Source: Streptomyces sp. Ru62 (GTDB lineage Bacteria; Actinomycetota; Actinomycetes; Streptomycetales; Streptomycetaceae). From it: DNA of 64,000 nt. A program made the position numbers and the translations under genes. This document shows positions 1 to 8,917 of the stretch, in pieces; position 1 is the first letter of the stretch; every line of letters begins with the position of its first letter. A model generated the notes under the pieces. It did not search any database and was not told where the DNA came from. It saw nothing but the letters and a program-made list of their open reading frames with translations. The stretch is from contig NZ_PQSU01000019.1 in the NCBI RefSeq assembly GCF_002920615.1, positions 1 to 64,000 on the forward strand, in the 5' to 3' direction.

Positions 1-83
1 CGCGACCAGCCACGGACGCACCCGCGGACGCCGACGGACCCGACACCAGCCCCCCGGCACCGCGAACGGCCCCACACCCCGCA
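1..83. repeat. Direct repeat copy A (left edge)
   Basis: An 83-bp stretch is repeated almost exactly at 188-270; the copies differ by a few single-base changes and indels. Both begin CGCGACCAGCCAC, the 3' half of a short repeat family that recurs in this window. Copy A starts at the window edge, so its true left end is unknown. The stretch 1-355 holds these repeats and no gene I can support. Confidence 0.75.
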
Positions 84-171
84 CCGAGCGGGCCCGGCAC
101 CACGGAAACGGGGACTCATGGAGCGGGTGCTGCGCCGCGGGCTCTGACAGGTCGCCCTGGCCGACCCCGAA

Positions 172-203
172 GGGGCGCGGGGAACTGCGCGACCAGCCAC
201 GAC
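172..203 (+). repeat. REP-like intergenic repeat
   Basis: The core GGGGCGCGGGGAACTGCGCG followed by ACCAGCCACGAC is a dispersed repeat that I recognise as common between Streptomyces genes. Variants lie at 3981-4036 (minus), 8861-8897 (plus) and 14491-14530 (minus). All are intergenic, mostly just downstream of stop codons. Function unknown. Confidence 0.65.
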
Positions 204-270
204 GCACCCGCGGACGCCGACGGACCCACACCAGCCCCCCGGCACCGCGAAGGGCCCCCACACCCCCGCA
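188..270. repeat. Direct repeat copy B
   Basis: Second copy of the repeat at 1-83, directly joined to the 3' end of the REP-like core at 172-203. It probably arose by local duplication of the repeat plus its flank. Confidence 0.75.
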
Positions 271-355
271 CTCGGAGGCCCCTCCCGACCCCCCAGTAAT
301 ATGCCAAGCCCGCACCCACCCCAAGCACCCCCCGGCGTGCGGCGCAGGAGGCATC

Positions 356-1225
356 ATGCGACCGCGACCGCGACCCCCGGTCAACGGCCGAGGCATATTC
401 AGCGGCACCGGCCTCATCGTCACCGCTCTGGCGGCGACGGTCGTCGCGCTGCTCGTCCCGCTGTGGTCGTACGCCGACCGGCAGGACGACCCGGCGAGCG
501 CGAGCGTGCTCAGCGCGCAGACGGTGACGACGCCGTACGGCCCGCTGTCCGCGCAGGACCGGGACTTCGTCACCAAGGTCCGGCTGGCCGGGCTGTGGGA
601 GCTGCCCGCCGGGGAGCTGGCGCAGCGGAAGGGGACCACGCCCACCGTCCGCACGGCCGGCCGGCACCTCGTCGACGGCCACACCTCCCTCGACGCGCAC
701 GTCCGGACGGTTGCCACCCAGCTCGGCATCGCCCTGCCCAACGAGCCGAACGAGCAGCAGAAGCAGTGGCTCGCCACCCTGGACACGGCCGGGGGCCAGG
801 ACTTCGACCGCCAGTTCGCCGGCCTGCTCCGGCTCGCCCACGGCCGGGTGTTCTCCCTGGTCGCGCAGATCCGGGCCGGCACCCAGAACTCCCTGGTCCG
901 CGATCTCGCCGACGACGCCAACGCGACCGTCCTGGACCACATCAAGGTCCTGGAGGCGACCGGGTACGTCGACTTCGGCGCACTGGCCAGGGATCTGGCG
1001 GCCTCCGCCTCCCCGGTGCCGACACCGTCGGAGGTCGATCCGAGCGCGGCCGTACCGGTCCAGCCGTCACCGGCCGAGCCGACAGCCGGCCAGGCATCGC
1101 AGAGCCAGGCGTCACAGGACCAGGCACCGCAGGCCCAGGCGTCACAGGGCCGGACCTCGCCCGGCGAGACCGTCTCGCTTCCGCCGGCCACGAGCAGCCC
1201 GCCGCCGGCCACGCACAGCCCCTGA
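356..1225 (+). CDS. DUF4142 domain protein, membrane-anchored
   Basis: 289 residues. A basic N-terminus and one hydrophobic segment (about residues 18-40) act as membrane anchor or uncleaved signal. A DUF4142 (ferritin-like, helical) domain follows at about 60-205, with the pattern 'DRDFVTKVRLAGLWELPAGELA' split across its first helix, then the usual H-x-tail helices. The last 75 residues are low-complexity, rich in Gln, Ser and Pro with repeated QASQ-type units, as in a cell-wall-spanning tail. The ATG follows AGGAGG with good spacing. DUF4142 proteins are extracytoplasmic and of unknown biochemical role. It is a single gene, 97 bp before the next one on the same strand. Confidence 0.85.
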   Translation: MRPRPRPPVNGRGIFSGTGLIVTALAATVVALLVPLWSYADRQDDPASASVLSAQTVTTPYGPLSAQDRDFVTKVRLAGLWELPAGELAQRKGTTPTVRTAGRHLVDGHTSLDAHVRTVATQLGIALPNEPNEQQKQWLATLDTAGGQDFDRQFAGLLRLAHGRVFSLVAQIRAGTQNSLVRDLADDANATVLDHIKVLEATGYVDFGALARDLAASASPVPTPSEVDPSAAVPVQPSPAEPTAGQASQSQASQDQAPQAQASQGRTSPGETVSLPPATSSPPPATHSP

Positions 1226-1310
1226 CCAGCCCGGAAAGCGGAACGTCACAGACCGGCAACACTCCGTCCGGATCGTGGAAAGGGCATGGCGTCGGCCCAG
1301 TCCTCTGGCA

Positions 1311-1316
1311 TAGAAA
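1311..1316 (+). promoter_or_regulatory. Possible leaderless -10 element
   Basis: TAGAAA followed by exactly six bases and the ATG at 1323, with no ribosome binding site. It fits the -10/N6-7/start pattern seen at several other genes here, but lacks the final T of the usual hexamer. Confidence 0.35.
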
Positions 1317-1322
1317 CACGTC

Positions 1323-2102
1323 ATGTTCTGGGTCCTTCTCCTGCTCCTGGCCTGGGGTTTCGCCGGTACGGCCTGCACCCGGCTGTGCCTGGCGGCCGTC
1401 CGCGCGGCAGCCGCGGACGGGCGTGACGCGCCGACGGACGGGGCGCGTGATCTGACGCTGTACGAGGCGGCCTTCCTCTCCGGCGGCCCCGCGCGGGTCG
1501 CCGATGTGACCCTGGTCTCCATGGCCCGGCAGCGCCGGCTGCTGCTCGCGCACACCGGCTGGGCCACCGTCGTGGACCCGCGCGGGCGCGATGAGATGGA
1601 GCGGTCCGTCATAGGGGCCATAGGGCCGGAGGGGCAGTCGCGACTCGCGCCGGTACGGGCCCGGGCGGCCGGCGCGGAGGCCGTGCGACGGCTGGCCGAC
1701 GGCCTGGTCCGCGCGGGTCTCGCGGTGCCCGAGGGCACGGGGACGACCGTGGGGTCCGCCGTCCGCCAGGTGCGGGCCTCCGTGCTCGTCGCGGCCGCGC
1801 TGGGCGTGACCGCGCTGCTGCTGCCCGTCCAGACCGGGACGCCCCGGCTGCTGGTGGGCCTGTGGTTCACCCTGCCCGTCATCCTGGCGCTGAGCTGTCT
1901 GGCCATCGCCCGGTTCGAGGTGCACCCGTACTCGCGCTGGGCCTCGCCGGCCGGGCAGCGGCTGCTGAGCGCGCTGGCCGGGAAGCCGGCCGGTGACGAG
2001 CGGTCGTTCCTGACCTCCGTCGCCGTACGCGGCGTCCGCGCGATAGGCGAACCGGAGTTGCGCGCGGCCTTCACCCACCGCGACCAGCCCTGGCGGGAGT
2101 GA
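1323..2102 (+). CDS. TIGR04222-type membrane protein
   Basis: 259 residues. A hydrophobic N-terminal segment (1-20) is followed by a soluble region containing 'LTLYEAAFLSGGPARVADVTL', the hallmark of the TIGR04222 family of actinobacterial membrane proteins (yellow-gene-like 'YEAAFLAGG' motif). Two hydrophobic segments lie near residues 152-170 and 175-197. No catalytic motif is visible. Family members are often encoded singly and have no known function. The start is the ATG at 1323; no Shine-Dalgarno sequence is present, so translation may be leaderless. Confidence 0.75.
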   Translation: MFWVLLLLLAWGFAGTACTRLCLAAVRAAAADGRDAPTDGARDLTLYEAAFLSGGPARVADVTLVSMARQRRLLLAHTGWATVVDPRGRDEMERSVIGAIGPEGQSRLAPVRARAAGAEAVRRLADGLVRAGLAVPEGTGTTVGSAVRQVRASVLVAAALGVTALLLPVQTGTPRLLVGLWFTLPVILALSCLAIARFEVHPYSRWASPAGQRLLSALAGKPAGDERSFLTSVAVRGVRAIGEPELRAAFTHRDQPWRE

Positions 2103-2278
2103 GGCACCGCGAAGGAACCCGCGGAGCGGGGGCGGCTTCCGGGGGCGCACAGGGGGCATTGGGGCCGACACCGGCCCGACGGTGCTTGCCTTCCCCTACG
2201 GCCGACCGAAATATCCCTTCTGTCGTCGCCGGGCCGTGGCAGCCGTGCCATCGCCGCCGCGCACCGAAGGGATACGCG

Positions 2279-3937
2279 ATGAAAGCTGCCGCCCTCTACT
2301 CGGCCGCCGGTTCCTTGCTCCTGACCACCCTGGCCGCGGCCCCGGCGGGCGGCGCCCCCGGTGCTCCCGGCACGATGGGCGCCCCCGGCACGGCCGAACT
2401 GCGCGGTACCGCGGTGGCCGTGGCCCGCGCCCGGGCGGCCGGGATCGACTTCGGTCCGTGCTCCGCCGCCGACGTCCCGGAGGCGCCGGCCGGCGTGCGG
2501 TGCGGCACGGTGAGCGTCCCGCTGGACTACGCGCACCCGAACGGCAAGCAGATCCGACTGACCGTCAGCCGTGCCGAGGCCACCCACAAGGACCCGCGCA
2601 ACAGCAAGCGGAGGGTTCCCCGGCAGGGCGCCCTGGTCTTCAACCCGGGCGGCCCCGGCGCCTCCGGCATGTACTTCCCGCTCATCGGCACGATCCCGGC
2701 GTGGCAGCGGATCGCCGCCGCCTACGACCTCGTCGGCTACGCCCCGCGCGGAGTGGGCCGGTCGGCGCCGCTGTCCTGCGAGGACCCGAAGCGCTTCTTC
2801 AAGGCGCCCACGGCGTCACCCACGCATCCGTCACAGGCGTACAAGCGGCAGCGCATCGCGCAGGCGAAGGCGTACGCGCGCGGCTGCGCCCAGCGGTCCG
2901 GGAGCGGGCTGCGGTTCTACAACTCGCTCAACAACGCCCGTGACCTGGACGTCCTGCGGGCCGCGCTGGGCGAGGACCGGCTGACCTTCATGGGGGCGTC
3001 GTACGGCACCTACTTCGGTGCGCTGTACGCGACGATGTTCCCCTCCCACGTGCGGCGCATGGTGCTGGACTCGGCGGTGAACCCGGACCCGCAGAAGATC
3101 TGGTACCGCAGCAACCTGGACCAGTCGGTGGCGTTCGAGGAGCGCTGGGCGGACTTCCGTGCCTGGATCGCCCGGCACGACGACGTCTACGGGCTCGGTG
3201 CCACGCCCGCGCGGGTGCAGCGCAGCTACGACACCGCGCGCGAACGGCTGGCCGGGAAGGCGGCTGGCGGGACGGTCGGTCCCGGCCAGTTGCAGAACGT
3301 CTTCCTGGCGGCCGGGTACTACGACGACTTCTGGCCGAGCCGCGCGGCGGCGCTCTCGGCGTACCTGCACGGTGACCCGAAGCCGCTGGTCCGGCTGGCC
3401 ACGCCGAGCCGGGAGAGCGCCGCCGAGGCGGAGAACGGCAGCGCGGTGTACACGGCAGTGGAGTGCAACGACGCGCCCTGGCCGACGGACTGGGCGGTGT
3501 GGGACCGGGACAACACGCGGCTGGCCCGGGTCGCCCCGTTCGAGACCTGGGACAACGCGTGGATGAACCTGCCGTGCGCCTACTGGCCGGCACCCCGGCA
3601 ACGGCCGCTGGACGTGCGGACCGGGCTCGGCGAACTGCCGCCGGTGCTGGTCCTGGCGGCCGAGCGGGACGCCGCCGCGCCGTACCAGGGCGCGCTGGAG
3701 ATGAACCGGCGGCTGGCCGGCTCGGTGCTGGTGACCGAGCGGGACGCGGGCACGCACGGCGTCGGCGGCGGACCCAACAGGTGCGTCAACGGGTACCTGG
3801 AGGCGTACCTGCTGGAGGGCCGCGTCCCGGCGCGGCACGCGTCGTGCGCGCCGCGCCCTGAACCGGTTGCCTCCGGCGGTCCGGCCGACAAGGGGCTTCG
3901 GCGGGATGCCCTCAAGGGCAAGGGCATCCGGCGTTAG
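2279..3937 (+). CDS. Secreted S33 tripeptidyl aminopeptidase-like hydrolase
   Basis: 552 residues. The start is the ATG at 2279, which has GAAGG about 9 bases upstream and opens a clear signal peptide (residues 1-26, Ala-rich cleavage zone). An earlier in-frame start would add 60 residues of unlikely sequence. Alpha/beta-hydrolase fold: oxyanion region 'NPGGPGASG', nucleophile elbow GASYG with Ser241, acid in 'LVLAAERDAAAP', catalytic His in 'AGTHGV'. This is the architecture of the Streptomyces Tap/SlpD/SlpE peptidases, which remove tripeptides from extracellular proteins. Four cysteines near the C-terminus may form disulfides. Substrate is not determined by sequence alone. Confidence 0.85.
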   Translation: MKAAALYSAAGSLLLTTLAAAPAGGAPGAPGTMGAPGTAELRGTAVAVARARAAGIDFGPCSAADVPEAPAGVRCGTVSVPLDYAHPNGKQIRLTVSRAEATHKDPRNSKRRVPRQGALVFNPGGPGASGMYFPLIGTIPAWQRIAAAYDLVGYAPRGVGRSAPLSCEDPKRFFKAPTASPTHPSQAYKRQRIAQAKAYARGCAQRSGSGLRFYNSLNNARDLDVLRAALGEDRLTFMGASYGTYFGALYATMFPSHVRRMVLDSAVNPDPQKIWYRSNLDQSVAFEERWADFRAWIARHDDVYGLGATPARVQRSYDTARERLAGKAAGGTVGPGQLQNVFLAAGYYDDFWPSRAAALSAYLHGDPKPLVRLATPSRESAAEAENGSAVYTAVECNDAPWPTDWAVWDRDNTRLARVAPFETWDNAWMNLPCAYWPAPRQRPLDVRTGLGELPPVLVLAAERDAAAPYQGALEMNRRLAGSVLVTERDAGTHGVGGGPNRCVNGYLEAYLLEGRVPARHASCAPRPEPVASGGPADKGLRRDALKGKGIRR

Positions 3938-3980
3938 GCGCGACTGCCAGGGTGCCTGATCGGGTCGTCGGTCGGCCGCG

Positions 3981-4036
3981 GGCGCCTTGTGCCTGGTCGC
4001 GCGCACGCGGCGGAGCCGCATGTCGGCCCCGCGCCC
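3981..4036 (-). repeat. REP-like repeat, minus orientation
   Basis: Read on the minus strand this begins GGGGCGCGGGGCC and continues through CATGCGGCTCCGCCGCGTG to GCGCGACCAG, a longer variant of the repeat at 172-203. It fills the space between the convergent peptidase and hemQ genes and could form a hairpin acting as a terminator. Confidence 0.6.
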
Positions 4037-4048
4037 CTGCGGGGCGTC

Positions 4049-4780
4049 TTACGCCAGGCCCGCCACCAGGTCCGCGACGCTCTTGCGGCGGCCCGTGAAG
4101 AACGGGACCTCCTCGCGGACGTGCATGCGGGCCTCGGAGGCGCGCAGGTGGCGCATGAGGTCGACGATGCGGTAGAGCTCGTCGGCCTCGAAGGCCAGGA
4201 TCCACTCGTAGTCGCCGAGGGAGAACGAAGCGACCGTGTTGGCGCGGACGTCCGGGTAGCCACGGGCCATCTTGCCGTGGTCGGCGAGCATCCGGCGCCG
4301 GTCCTCGTCGGGCAGCAGGTACCAGTCGTAGGAGCGGACGAACGGGTAGACGCTGACGTAGTTGCGGGGCGTCTCGTCGGCGAGGAACGCCGGGATGTGC
4401 GAGCGGTTGAACTCGGCGGGGCGGTGCAGCGCCATGTTCGACCACACCGGCTCCAGCGCACGGCCCAGCCTGGTGCGGCGGAAGAGGTTGTACGCCTCCT
4501 GGAGCTGGTCGCTGGTCTCGGCGTGCCACCAGATCATGAGGTCGGCGTCGGCGCGCAGGCCGGAGACGTCGTAGGTGCCGCGGATCGTCACGTCCTTGGC
4601 GGCGAGCTGGTCGAACAGCTCCTGGACCTCGTCGGCGTATCCCGCGCGGTCCTCCGGGAGCACGTCCTTCAGCTTGAAGACGGACCAGAGGGTGTAGCGG
4701 ATGACCTCGTTGAGGTCCTTGGCCAGCTTGCCCTTGTTCGGGATCCTGCCGGACTCGGTGGTGGGGGCGTCGTCACTCAT
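4049..4780 (-). CDS. hemQ: Coproheme decarboxylase HemQ
   Basis: 243 residues, usual length for the family (chlorite-dismutase-like fold). HemQ oxidatively decarboxylates the two propionates of iron-coproporphyrin III to give haem b, the last step of the coproporphyrin-dependent pathway of Gram-positive bacteria. Visible features: 'IRGTYDVSGLRADADLMIWW' in the first half, 'SVYPFVRSYDWYLLP' around the substrate site, and 'ADHGKMARGYPDV' with the likely proximal haem His. The start is the ATG at 4780, 5 bp after the stop of cgoX, so the two are co-transcribed. Longer upstream starts overlap cgoX and are not credible. Confidence 0.93.
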   Translation of the reverse strand: MSDDAPTTESGRIPNKGKLAKDLNEVIRYTLWSVFKLKDVLPEDRAGYADEVQELFDQLAAKDVTIRGTYDVSGLRADADLMIWWHAETSDQLQEAYNLFRRTRLGRALEPVWSNMALHRPAEFNRSHIPAFLADETPRNYVSVYPFVRSYDWYLLPDEDRRRMLADHGKMARGYPDVRANTVASFSLGDYEWILAFEADELYRIVDLMRHLRASEARMHVREEVPFFTGRRKSVADLVAGLA

Positions 4781-4785
4781 GGTCC

Positions 4786-6255
4786 CTATTCTCCCGCTCC
4801 GCCGTGCAGGCTCTGCACCGGGTTGGCCGTGAGCTCCCGGACCCCGGTGAGGTCGCCGCCGAGCTGGTCCACCGCCGCGTACGCGCTCGCGATGCAGGCC
4901 GGGATGCCGACGCCGTCGTACTGCGCGCCGCACACCGCGAGCCCGGGGAGCTTGGCGATGTGCTCCCGGACGCGGGCCACGCGCGCGTGGTGCCCGACCG
5001 GGTACTGGGGCAGGCCGTCGGTCCAGCGGGTGACCCGGGTCCGCAGCGGTGCCGCGTCCAGGCCGGTGGCCTCCCGCAGGTCGTGCCGGGAGACCTCCAC
5101 CAGGTCGGCGTCGTCCCGGCCGAGGACCTCCGTCTCGCCGTGGCGGCCCACGGACGTGCGCAGGACGATCACGTCCGGGTCCTCCTCGGCGATCCAGCCC
5201 CACTTCCGGGAGGCGAAGGTGGAGGCCTTGATGGTGCGGCCGTCGACGGGCGGCACCAGGAAGCCGCTGCCCTCGGGCAGGTCCAGGTCGGCGCGCCGGT
5301 AGGCGAGGGTGATCAGGGCCATCGAGGCGTACTCGACGGCGGCCAGCTCGGCGGCGGCCCCCGGGGACTCGGCGCGCAGCAGGGCGGCGGCGGCCGGGGC
5401 GGGTACGGCGACGATCACGGCGTCGGCGTGCAGCACGCGCTCCCCGGCGGTGATCCGCCAGCCGCCGGCCGCCTCCCGGCGCAGTTCACGCGCGGGCGTA
5501 CCGGTCAGGATCTCGCCGCCCCGCGCGCGCACCGAGTCGGCGACCGCCAGCGGCAGCCGCCCGACCCCGCCGGCGATGCCCATGAAGACCGGCCCGGTCT
5601 GCTGCTGGGCGGCGGCCTTCGCCTGGATCTCCCGGACGCCCTCCGTGAGGGAGGCGTGGGTGCGGGCGGCCTGGAAGAGCTGCGGGACGGCGGAGCGCAT
5701 CGAGATGCGGTAGGCGTCGCCCGCGTACACCCCGCCGAGCAGGGGTTCGACGAGCCGGTCGACGACCTCGCGGCCGAGCCGGGCCGCCACGTACTCCCCC
5801 ACGGCCACGTCGTCGCCGATCTCGGTGCGGGGCAGGTCGGCGTCGCGCCCGATGCGGGCCAGGCCCTCGTCCGAGAGGACGCCGGCCAGGGCGGCGGCGG
5901 TGCCGGGCACGCCCATCACATGGCCCTTGGGCATGGGCCGCAGGGCGCCCCGGGTCCAGATGGAGGCGGTCGCGGTGGCGGGTGGCTGGAGCAGCTCGCC
6001 CAGTCCGGCCTCGCGCGCGAGGGCCACCGCTTCGGGGCGGCGGGCGAGCATGGACTCGGCGCCCAGGTCGACCCGCACGCCGGCGATCTCGCCGGGCAGC
6101 AGCTTGCCGCCGACCCGGTCGCCGGCCTCCAGCACGGTCACCCGCGCTCCGCGCCCCAGCAGCCGGTGCGCGGCGGCCAGTCCGGCGATGCCGGCCCCGA
6201 TGACGACGACATGCCCCGGGCTGCCGCCCGGCGCGCTGCTACCCGTTGTGCTCAT
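4786..6255 (-). CDS. cgoX: Coproporphyrinogen III oxidase (HemY/HemG-type, CgoX)
   Basis: 489 residues. FAD-dependent oxidase related to protoporphyrinogen oxidase. The N-terminus has the Rossmann motif 'VVVIGAGIAGLAAAHRLL' and 'EAGDRVGGKLL'; the C-terminus has the second FAD contact 'GLAVCGAQYDGVGIPACIAS'. In actinobacteria this enzyme oxidises coproporphyrinogen III to coproporphyrin III, which then receives iron before HemQ acts. The partner hemQ lies immediately downstream; older annotations use the symbol hemG or hemY. The ATG at 6255 has no ribosome binding site but is preceded by GAGAGT and six bases, consistent with a leaderless mRNA. Confidence 0.92.
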   Translation of the reverse strand: MSTTGSSAPGGSPGHVVVIGAGIAGLAAAHRLLGRGARVTVLEAGDRVGGKLLPGEIAGVRVDLGAESMLARRPEAVALAREAGLGELLQPPATATASIWTRGALRPMPKGHVMGVPGTAAALAGVLSDEGLARIGRDADLPRTEIGDDVAVGEYVAARLGREVVDRLVEPLLGGVYAGDAYRISMRSAVPQLFQAARTHASLTEGVREIQAKAAAQQQTGPVFMGIAGGVGRLPLAVADSVRARGGEILTGTPARELRREAAGGWRITAGERVLHADAVIVAVPAPAAAALLRAESPGAAAELAAVEYASMALITLAYRRADLDLPEGSGFLVPPVDGRTIKASTFASRKWGWIAEEDPDVIVLRTSVGRHGETEVLGRDDADLVEVSRHDLREATGLDAAPLRTRVTRWTDGLPQYPVGHHARVARVREHIAKLPGLAVCGAQYDGVGIPACIASAYAAVDQLGGDLTGVRELTANPVQSLHGGAGE

Positions 6256-6261
6256 GTCCCC

Positions 6262-6267
6262 ACTCTC
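6262..6267 (-). promoter_or_regulatory. Leaderless-type -10 for cgoX-hemQ
   Basis: On the minus strand GAGAGT lies six bases before the cgoX ATG. This matches the (T/G)A-N3-T, N6-7, start arrangement repeated in this window. Confidence 0.45.
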
Positions 6268-6413
6268 TCAGACCCCGCTGACACTCCCGCCGGGAGGCGG
6301 TGTCCGGGACGAGTCCGGACCGTGACCGCATCGGGACCGGCGCCGTCGAACGTTCCCGCACGGTCCGCCGTCGAAGGACCGTCGCAGCCCACAGCCCTCG
6401 GGGGGTACCGCTC

Positions 6414-7391
6414 ATGCGCACACCACACACCGCACGTCGCCACCGGGTCCTGGCCGGTGTCCTGCTCGCCGCCTGCCTCGCGCTCGCCGGGTGCGGCGGC
6501 GCCGACGACATGGGCGGCTCCTCGAAGGCCGCCTCGGACAGCAAGGCCGAGGCGGCCGGCGCCCCCGGCGGCAGGGCAGCGGAGAGCGGCAAGGCCGGCA
6601 ACGGCACGGCCGCGCGCGGGACGCCGAAGCTCATCCCGGACGCGATCATCCGCACCGCGTCCCTCACCGTCGAGGTCAAGGACGTGCCGAGCGCCCTGGA
6701 GGCGGCCCGGGCGACCGCCGAGGACGCGGGCGGCTACGTCGGCAACGAGACGACGAGCCGGGACACCGACGGGCACGAGCGGACCCGGGTCGTGCTGCGC
6801 GTGCCCACCGGGAAGTACGACGAGGTCCTCACCGGCCTCCAGGGAACGGGCCGGGTGGTCGACCGCACGGCCAAGGCGGTCGACGTCACCGACCAGGTCG
6901 TGGACGTGGACAGCCGGGTGGCGTCGCAGCGGGCCGGCGTGGCCAGGATCCGCGCGCTGATGGGGAAGGCGGCCAAGCTGAGCGACGTCGTCGCCCTGGA
7001 GGGGGAGCTGAGCAGCCGCCAGGCCGACCTGGAGGCGCTGCTGGCCCGGCAGGCGTCCCTGAAGGACCGGACGAGCCTGGCCACCATCACCCTGTCGCTG
7101 TCCGAGACCCCGGTACGGCAGGCGGACGACTCGCCGGGCTTCACGGACGCGCTGGCGGGTGGCTGGCACGTGTTCGTCGACGTGCTGCGCTGGATCGCGC
7201 TGGCGCTCGGTGCGGCCCTGCCGTTCGTGGCCCTCGCCGGGCTGCTGGTGCTGCTGTGGCTGCGGGTCGTACGGCCCCGGCTGCCGCGCCGCGCGAAGCC
7301 CGCGCCCGCGACGACCGCGCTCGGCCCGCTGCCGTCGGCCCGCCCGGCACCGGACTCCGCCGAGGCGGCCGGGCGGGGTGACAGGGACTGA
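6414..7391 (+). CDS. DUF4349 lipoprotein
   Basis: 325 residues from the ATG at 6414; an in-frame ATG at 6300 would add an unlikely 38 residues ahead of the signal peptide. Type II signal peptide with lipobox LAGC (Cys about residue 26), then a Gly/Ala/Ser-rich linker. The DUF4349 domain (about 75-290) contains 'PDAIIRTASLTVEVKDVPSA' and a central coiled-coil 'LEGELSSRQADLEALLARQASLKDRTS'. A C-terminal transmembrane helix (about 258-285) and a basic tail follow. DUF4349 proteins are envelope proteins of unknown function; this one would be tethered at both ends. It is divergent from cgoX. Confidence 0.85.
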   Translation: MRTPHTARRHRVLAGVLLAACLALAGCGGADDMGGSSKAASDSKAEAAGAPGGRAAESGKAGNGTAARGTPKLIPDAIIRTASLTVEVKDVPSALEAARATAEDAGGYVGNETTSRDTDGHERTRVVLRVPTGKYDEVLTGLQGTGRVVDRTAKAVDVTDQVVDVDSRVASQRAGVARIRALMGKAAKLSDVVALEGELSSRQADLEALLARQASLKDRTSLATITLSLSETPVRQADDSPGFTDALAGGWHVFVDVLRWIALALGAALPFVALAGLLVLLWLRVVRPRLPRRAKPAPATTALGPLPSARPAPDSAEAAGRGDRD

Positions 7392-7440
7392 GCGGGACGG
7401 AGCGAGGGAGGGCGGCCGGGGCGGAAGGATCCGCGCCCCG

Positions 7441-7446
7441 TAGCGT
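7441..7446 (+). promoter_or_regulatory. Leaderless-type -10 element
   Basis: TAGCGT, then six bases, then the ATG at 7453. The same hexamer occurs before the GT39-like gene at 21,869. No ribosome binding site is present. Confidence 0.6.
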
Positions 7447-7452
7447 GTTCCC

Positions 7453-8853
7453 ATGAGCATGAGCGGTGGGCGGGGCAGCGGCGGCACGGAACGGCTGGTC
7501 GTGATCGGCGGCGACGCCGCGGGCATGTCCGCGGCGTCGCAGGCGCGACGGCTGAAGGGCCCCGAGGAGCTGGAGATCGTGGCCTTCGAACGGGGCCACT
7601 TCACCTCCTTCTCGGCGTGCGGCATCCCGTACTGGGTGGGCGGCGAGGTCCCCGAGCGGGACCAGCTCATCGCCCGGACGCCCGAGGAGCACCGGGCGCG
7701 CGGGATCGAACTGCGGCTGCGCACGGAGGTCACGGAGATCGACGTGCCGGGACAGCGGGTACGCGCGCGTGACGTCGATTCCGGCGCGGAGTCCTGGACG
7801 CCGTACGACCGGCTCGTCATCGCCACCGGGGCCCGCCCGGTCCGTCCGGACCTGCCCGGCGTGGACGCCCCCGGCGTGCACGGCGTGCAGACCCTGGACG
7901 ACGGGCAGGCCCTGCTGGACACGCTGGCCGGCACGCGCGGTCGCAGGGCGGTGGTCGTCGGGGCCGGCTACATCGGCGTCGAGATGGCCGAGGCGCTGAT
8001 CAACCGGGGCTTCGAGGTGACGGTCGTCAACCGCGGCAAGGAGCCCATGTCGACGCTCGACCCGGACATGGGCCGGATGGTGCACCGGGCCATGCAGGGC
8101 CTCGGCATCACCATGGTGAACAACGCGGAGGTCACCAAGATCCTCACCGGGGACGACGGCCGGGTGCGCGCGGTGGCCACCGAGCACGCCGAGTACCCGG
8201 CGGACCTGGTGGTCCTGGGCATCGGCGTCCGCCCGGAGACCTCCCTCGCCCGCGCGGCCGGCCTCCCGCTCGGCGCCCACGGCGGACTGCTCACCGACCT
8301 CGCGATGCGGGTGCGCGGGCACGAGAACATCTGGGCGGGCGGCGACTGTGTGGAGGTGCTGAACCTGGTCTCCGGGCAGGAGCAGTACGTCCCGCTCGGC
8401 ACCCACGCCAACAAGCACGGCCAGGTCATCGGCACCAACGCCGGCGGCGGCTACGCCACGTTCCCCGGTGTCGTCGGCACGGCGGTCAGCAAGGTCTGCG
8501 ACCTGGAGATCGCCCGCACCGGACTGCGGGAGAAGGACGCCCGCCGGGTGGGTCTGCGCTTCGAGACGGTCACCATCGAGTCCACCAGCCGCGCCGGCTA
8601 CTACCCCGGTGCCGCCCCCATGACGGTCAAGATGCTCGCCGAGGTCCGCACGGGCCGGTTGCTGGGCGTGCAGATCGTCGGCAGGGAGGGGGCGGCGAAG
8701 CGGGTCGACATCGCGGCGGTCGCGCTGACCGCGCAGATGACGGTGGAACAGATGACGGCCCTGGACCTGGGCTACGCCCCGCCGTTCTCACCGGTGTGGG
8801 ACCCGGTCCTGGTGGCGGCGAGGAAGGCCGCCTCGAAGGTTCGGGCGAGCTGA
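7453..8853 (+). CDS. FAD-dependent CoA-disulfide-reductase-like oxidoreductase
   Basis: 466 residues, the length of the single-cysteine pyridine nucleotide-disulfide reductases. FAD motif near the N-terminus ('LVVIGGDAAGMSAASQARR'), then the redox cysteine Cys56 in 'FSACGIPYWVGG', the position used by CoA-disulfide reductase and NADH oxidase/peroxidase enzymes. NAD(P)H motif 'AVVVGAGYIGVEMAEAL' and second FAD motif 'NIWAGGDCVEV'; the C-terminal dimerisation domain is complete. It probably reduces a small-thiol disulfide or polysulfide with NAD(P)H. Actinobacteria use mycothiol as well as CoA, so the exact substrate is open. Confidence 0.85.
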   Translation: MSMSGGRGSGGTERLVVIGGDAAGMSAASQARRLKGPEELEIVAFERGHFTSFSACGIPYWVGGEVPERDQLIARTPEEHRARGIELRLRTEVTEIDVPGQRVRARDVDSGAESWTPYDRLVIATGARPVRPDLPGVDAPGVHGVQTLDDGQALLDTLAGTRGRRAVVVGAGYIGVEMAEALINRGFEVTVVNRGKEPMSTLDPDMGRMVHRAMQGLGITMVNNAEVTKILTGDDGRVRAVATEHAEYPADLVVLGIGVRPETSLARAAGLPLGAHGGLLTDLAMRVRGHENIWAGGDCVEVLNLVSGQEQYVPLGTHANKHGQVIGTNAGGGYATFPGVVGTAVSKVCDLEIARTGLREKDARRVGLRFETVTIESTSRAGYYPGAAPMTVKMLAEVRTGRLLGVQIVGREGAAKRVDIAAVALTAQMTVEQMTALDLGYAPPFSPVWDPVLVAARKAASKVRAS

Positions 8854-8860
8854 CCGGCGC

Positions 8861-8897
8861 AAGGGGCGCGGGGAACCGCGGGAGCGGCCACGACGGC
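8861..8897 (+). repeat. REP-like repeat variant
   Basis: AAGGGGCGCGGGGAACCGCG with a following GGCCACGACGGC: a diverged copy of the repeat at 172-203, placed right after the oxidoreductase stop codon. Confidence 0.55.
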
Positions 8898-8917
8898 GCC
8901 GCACCCCCACGGCGCGC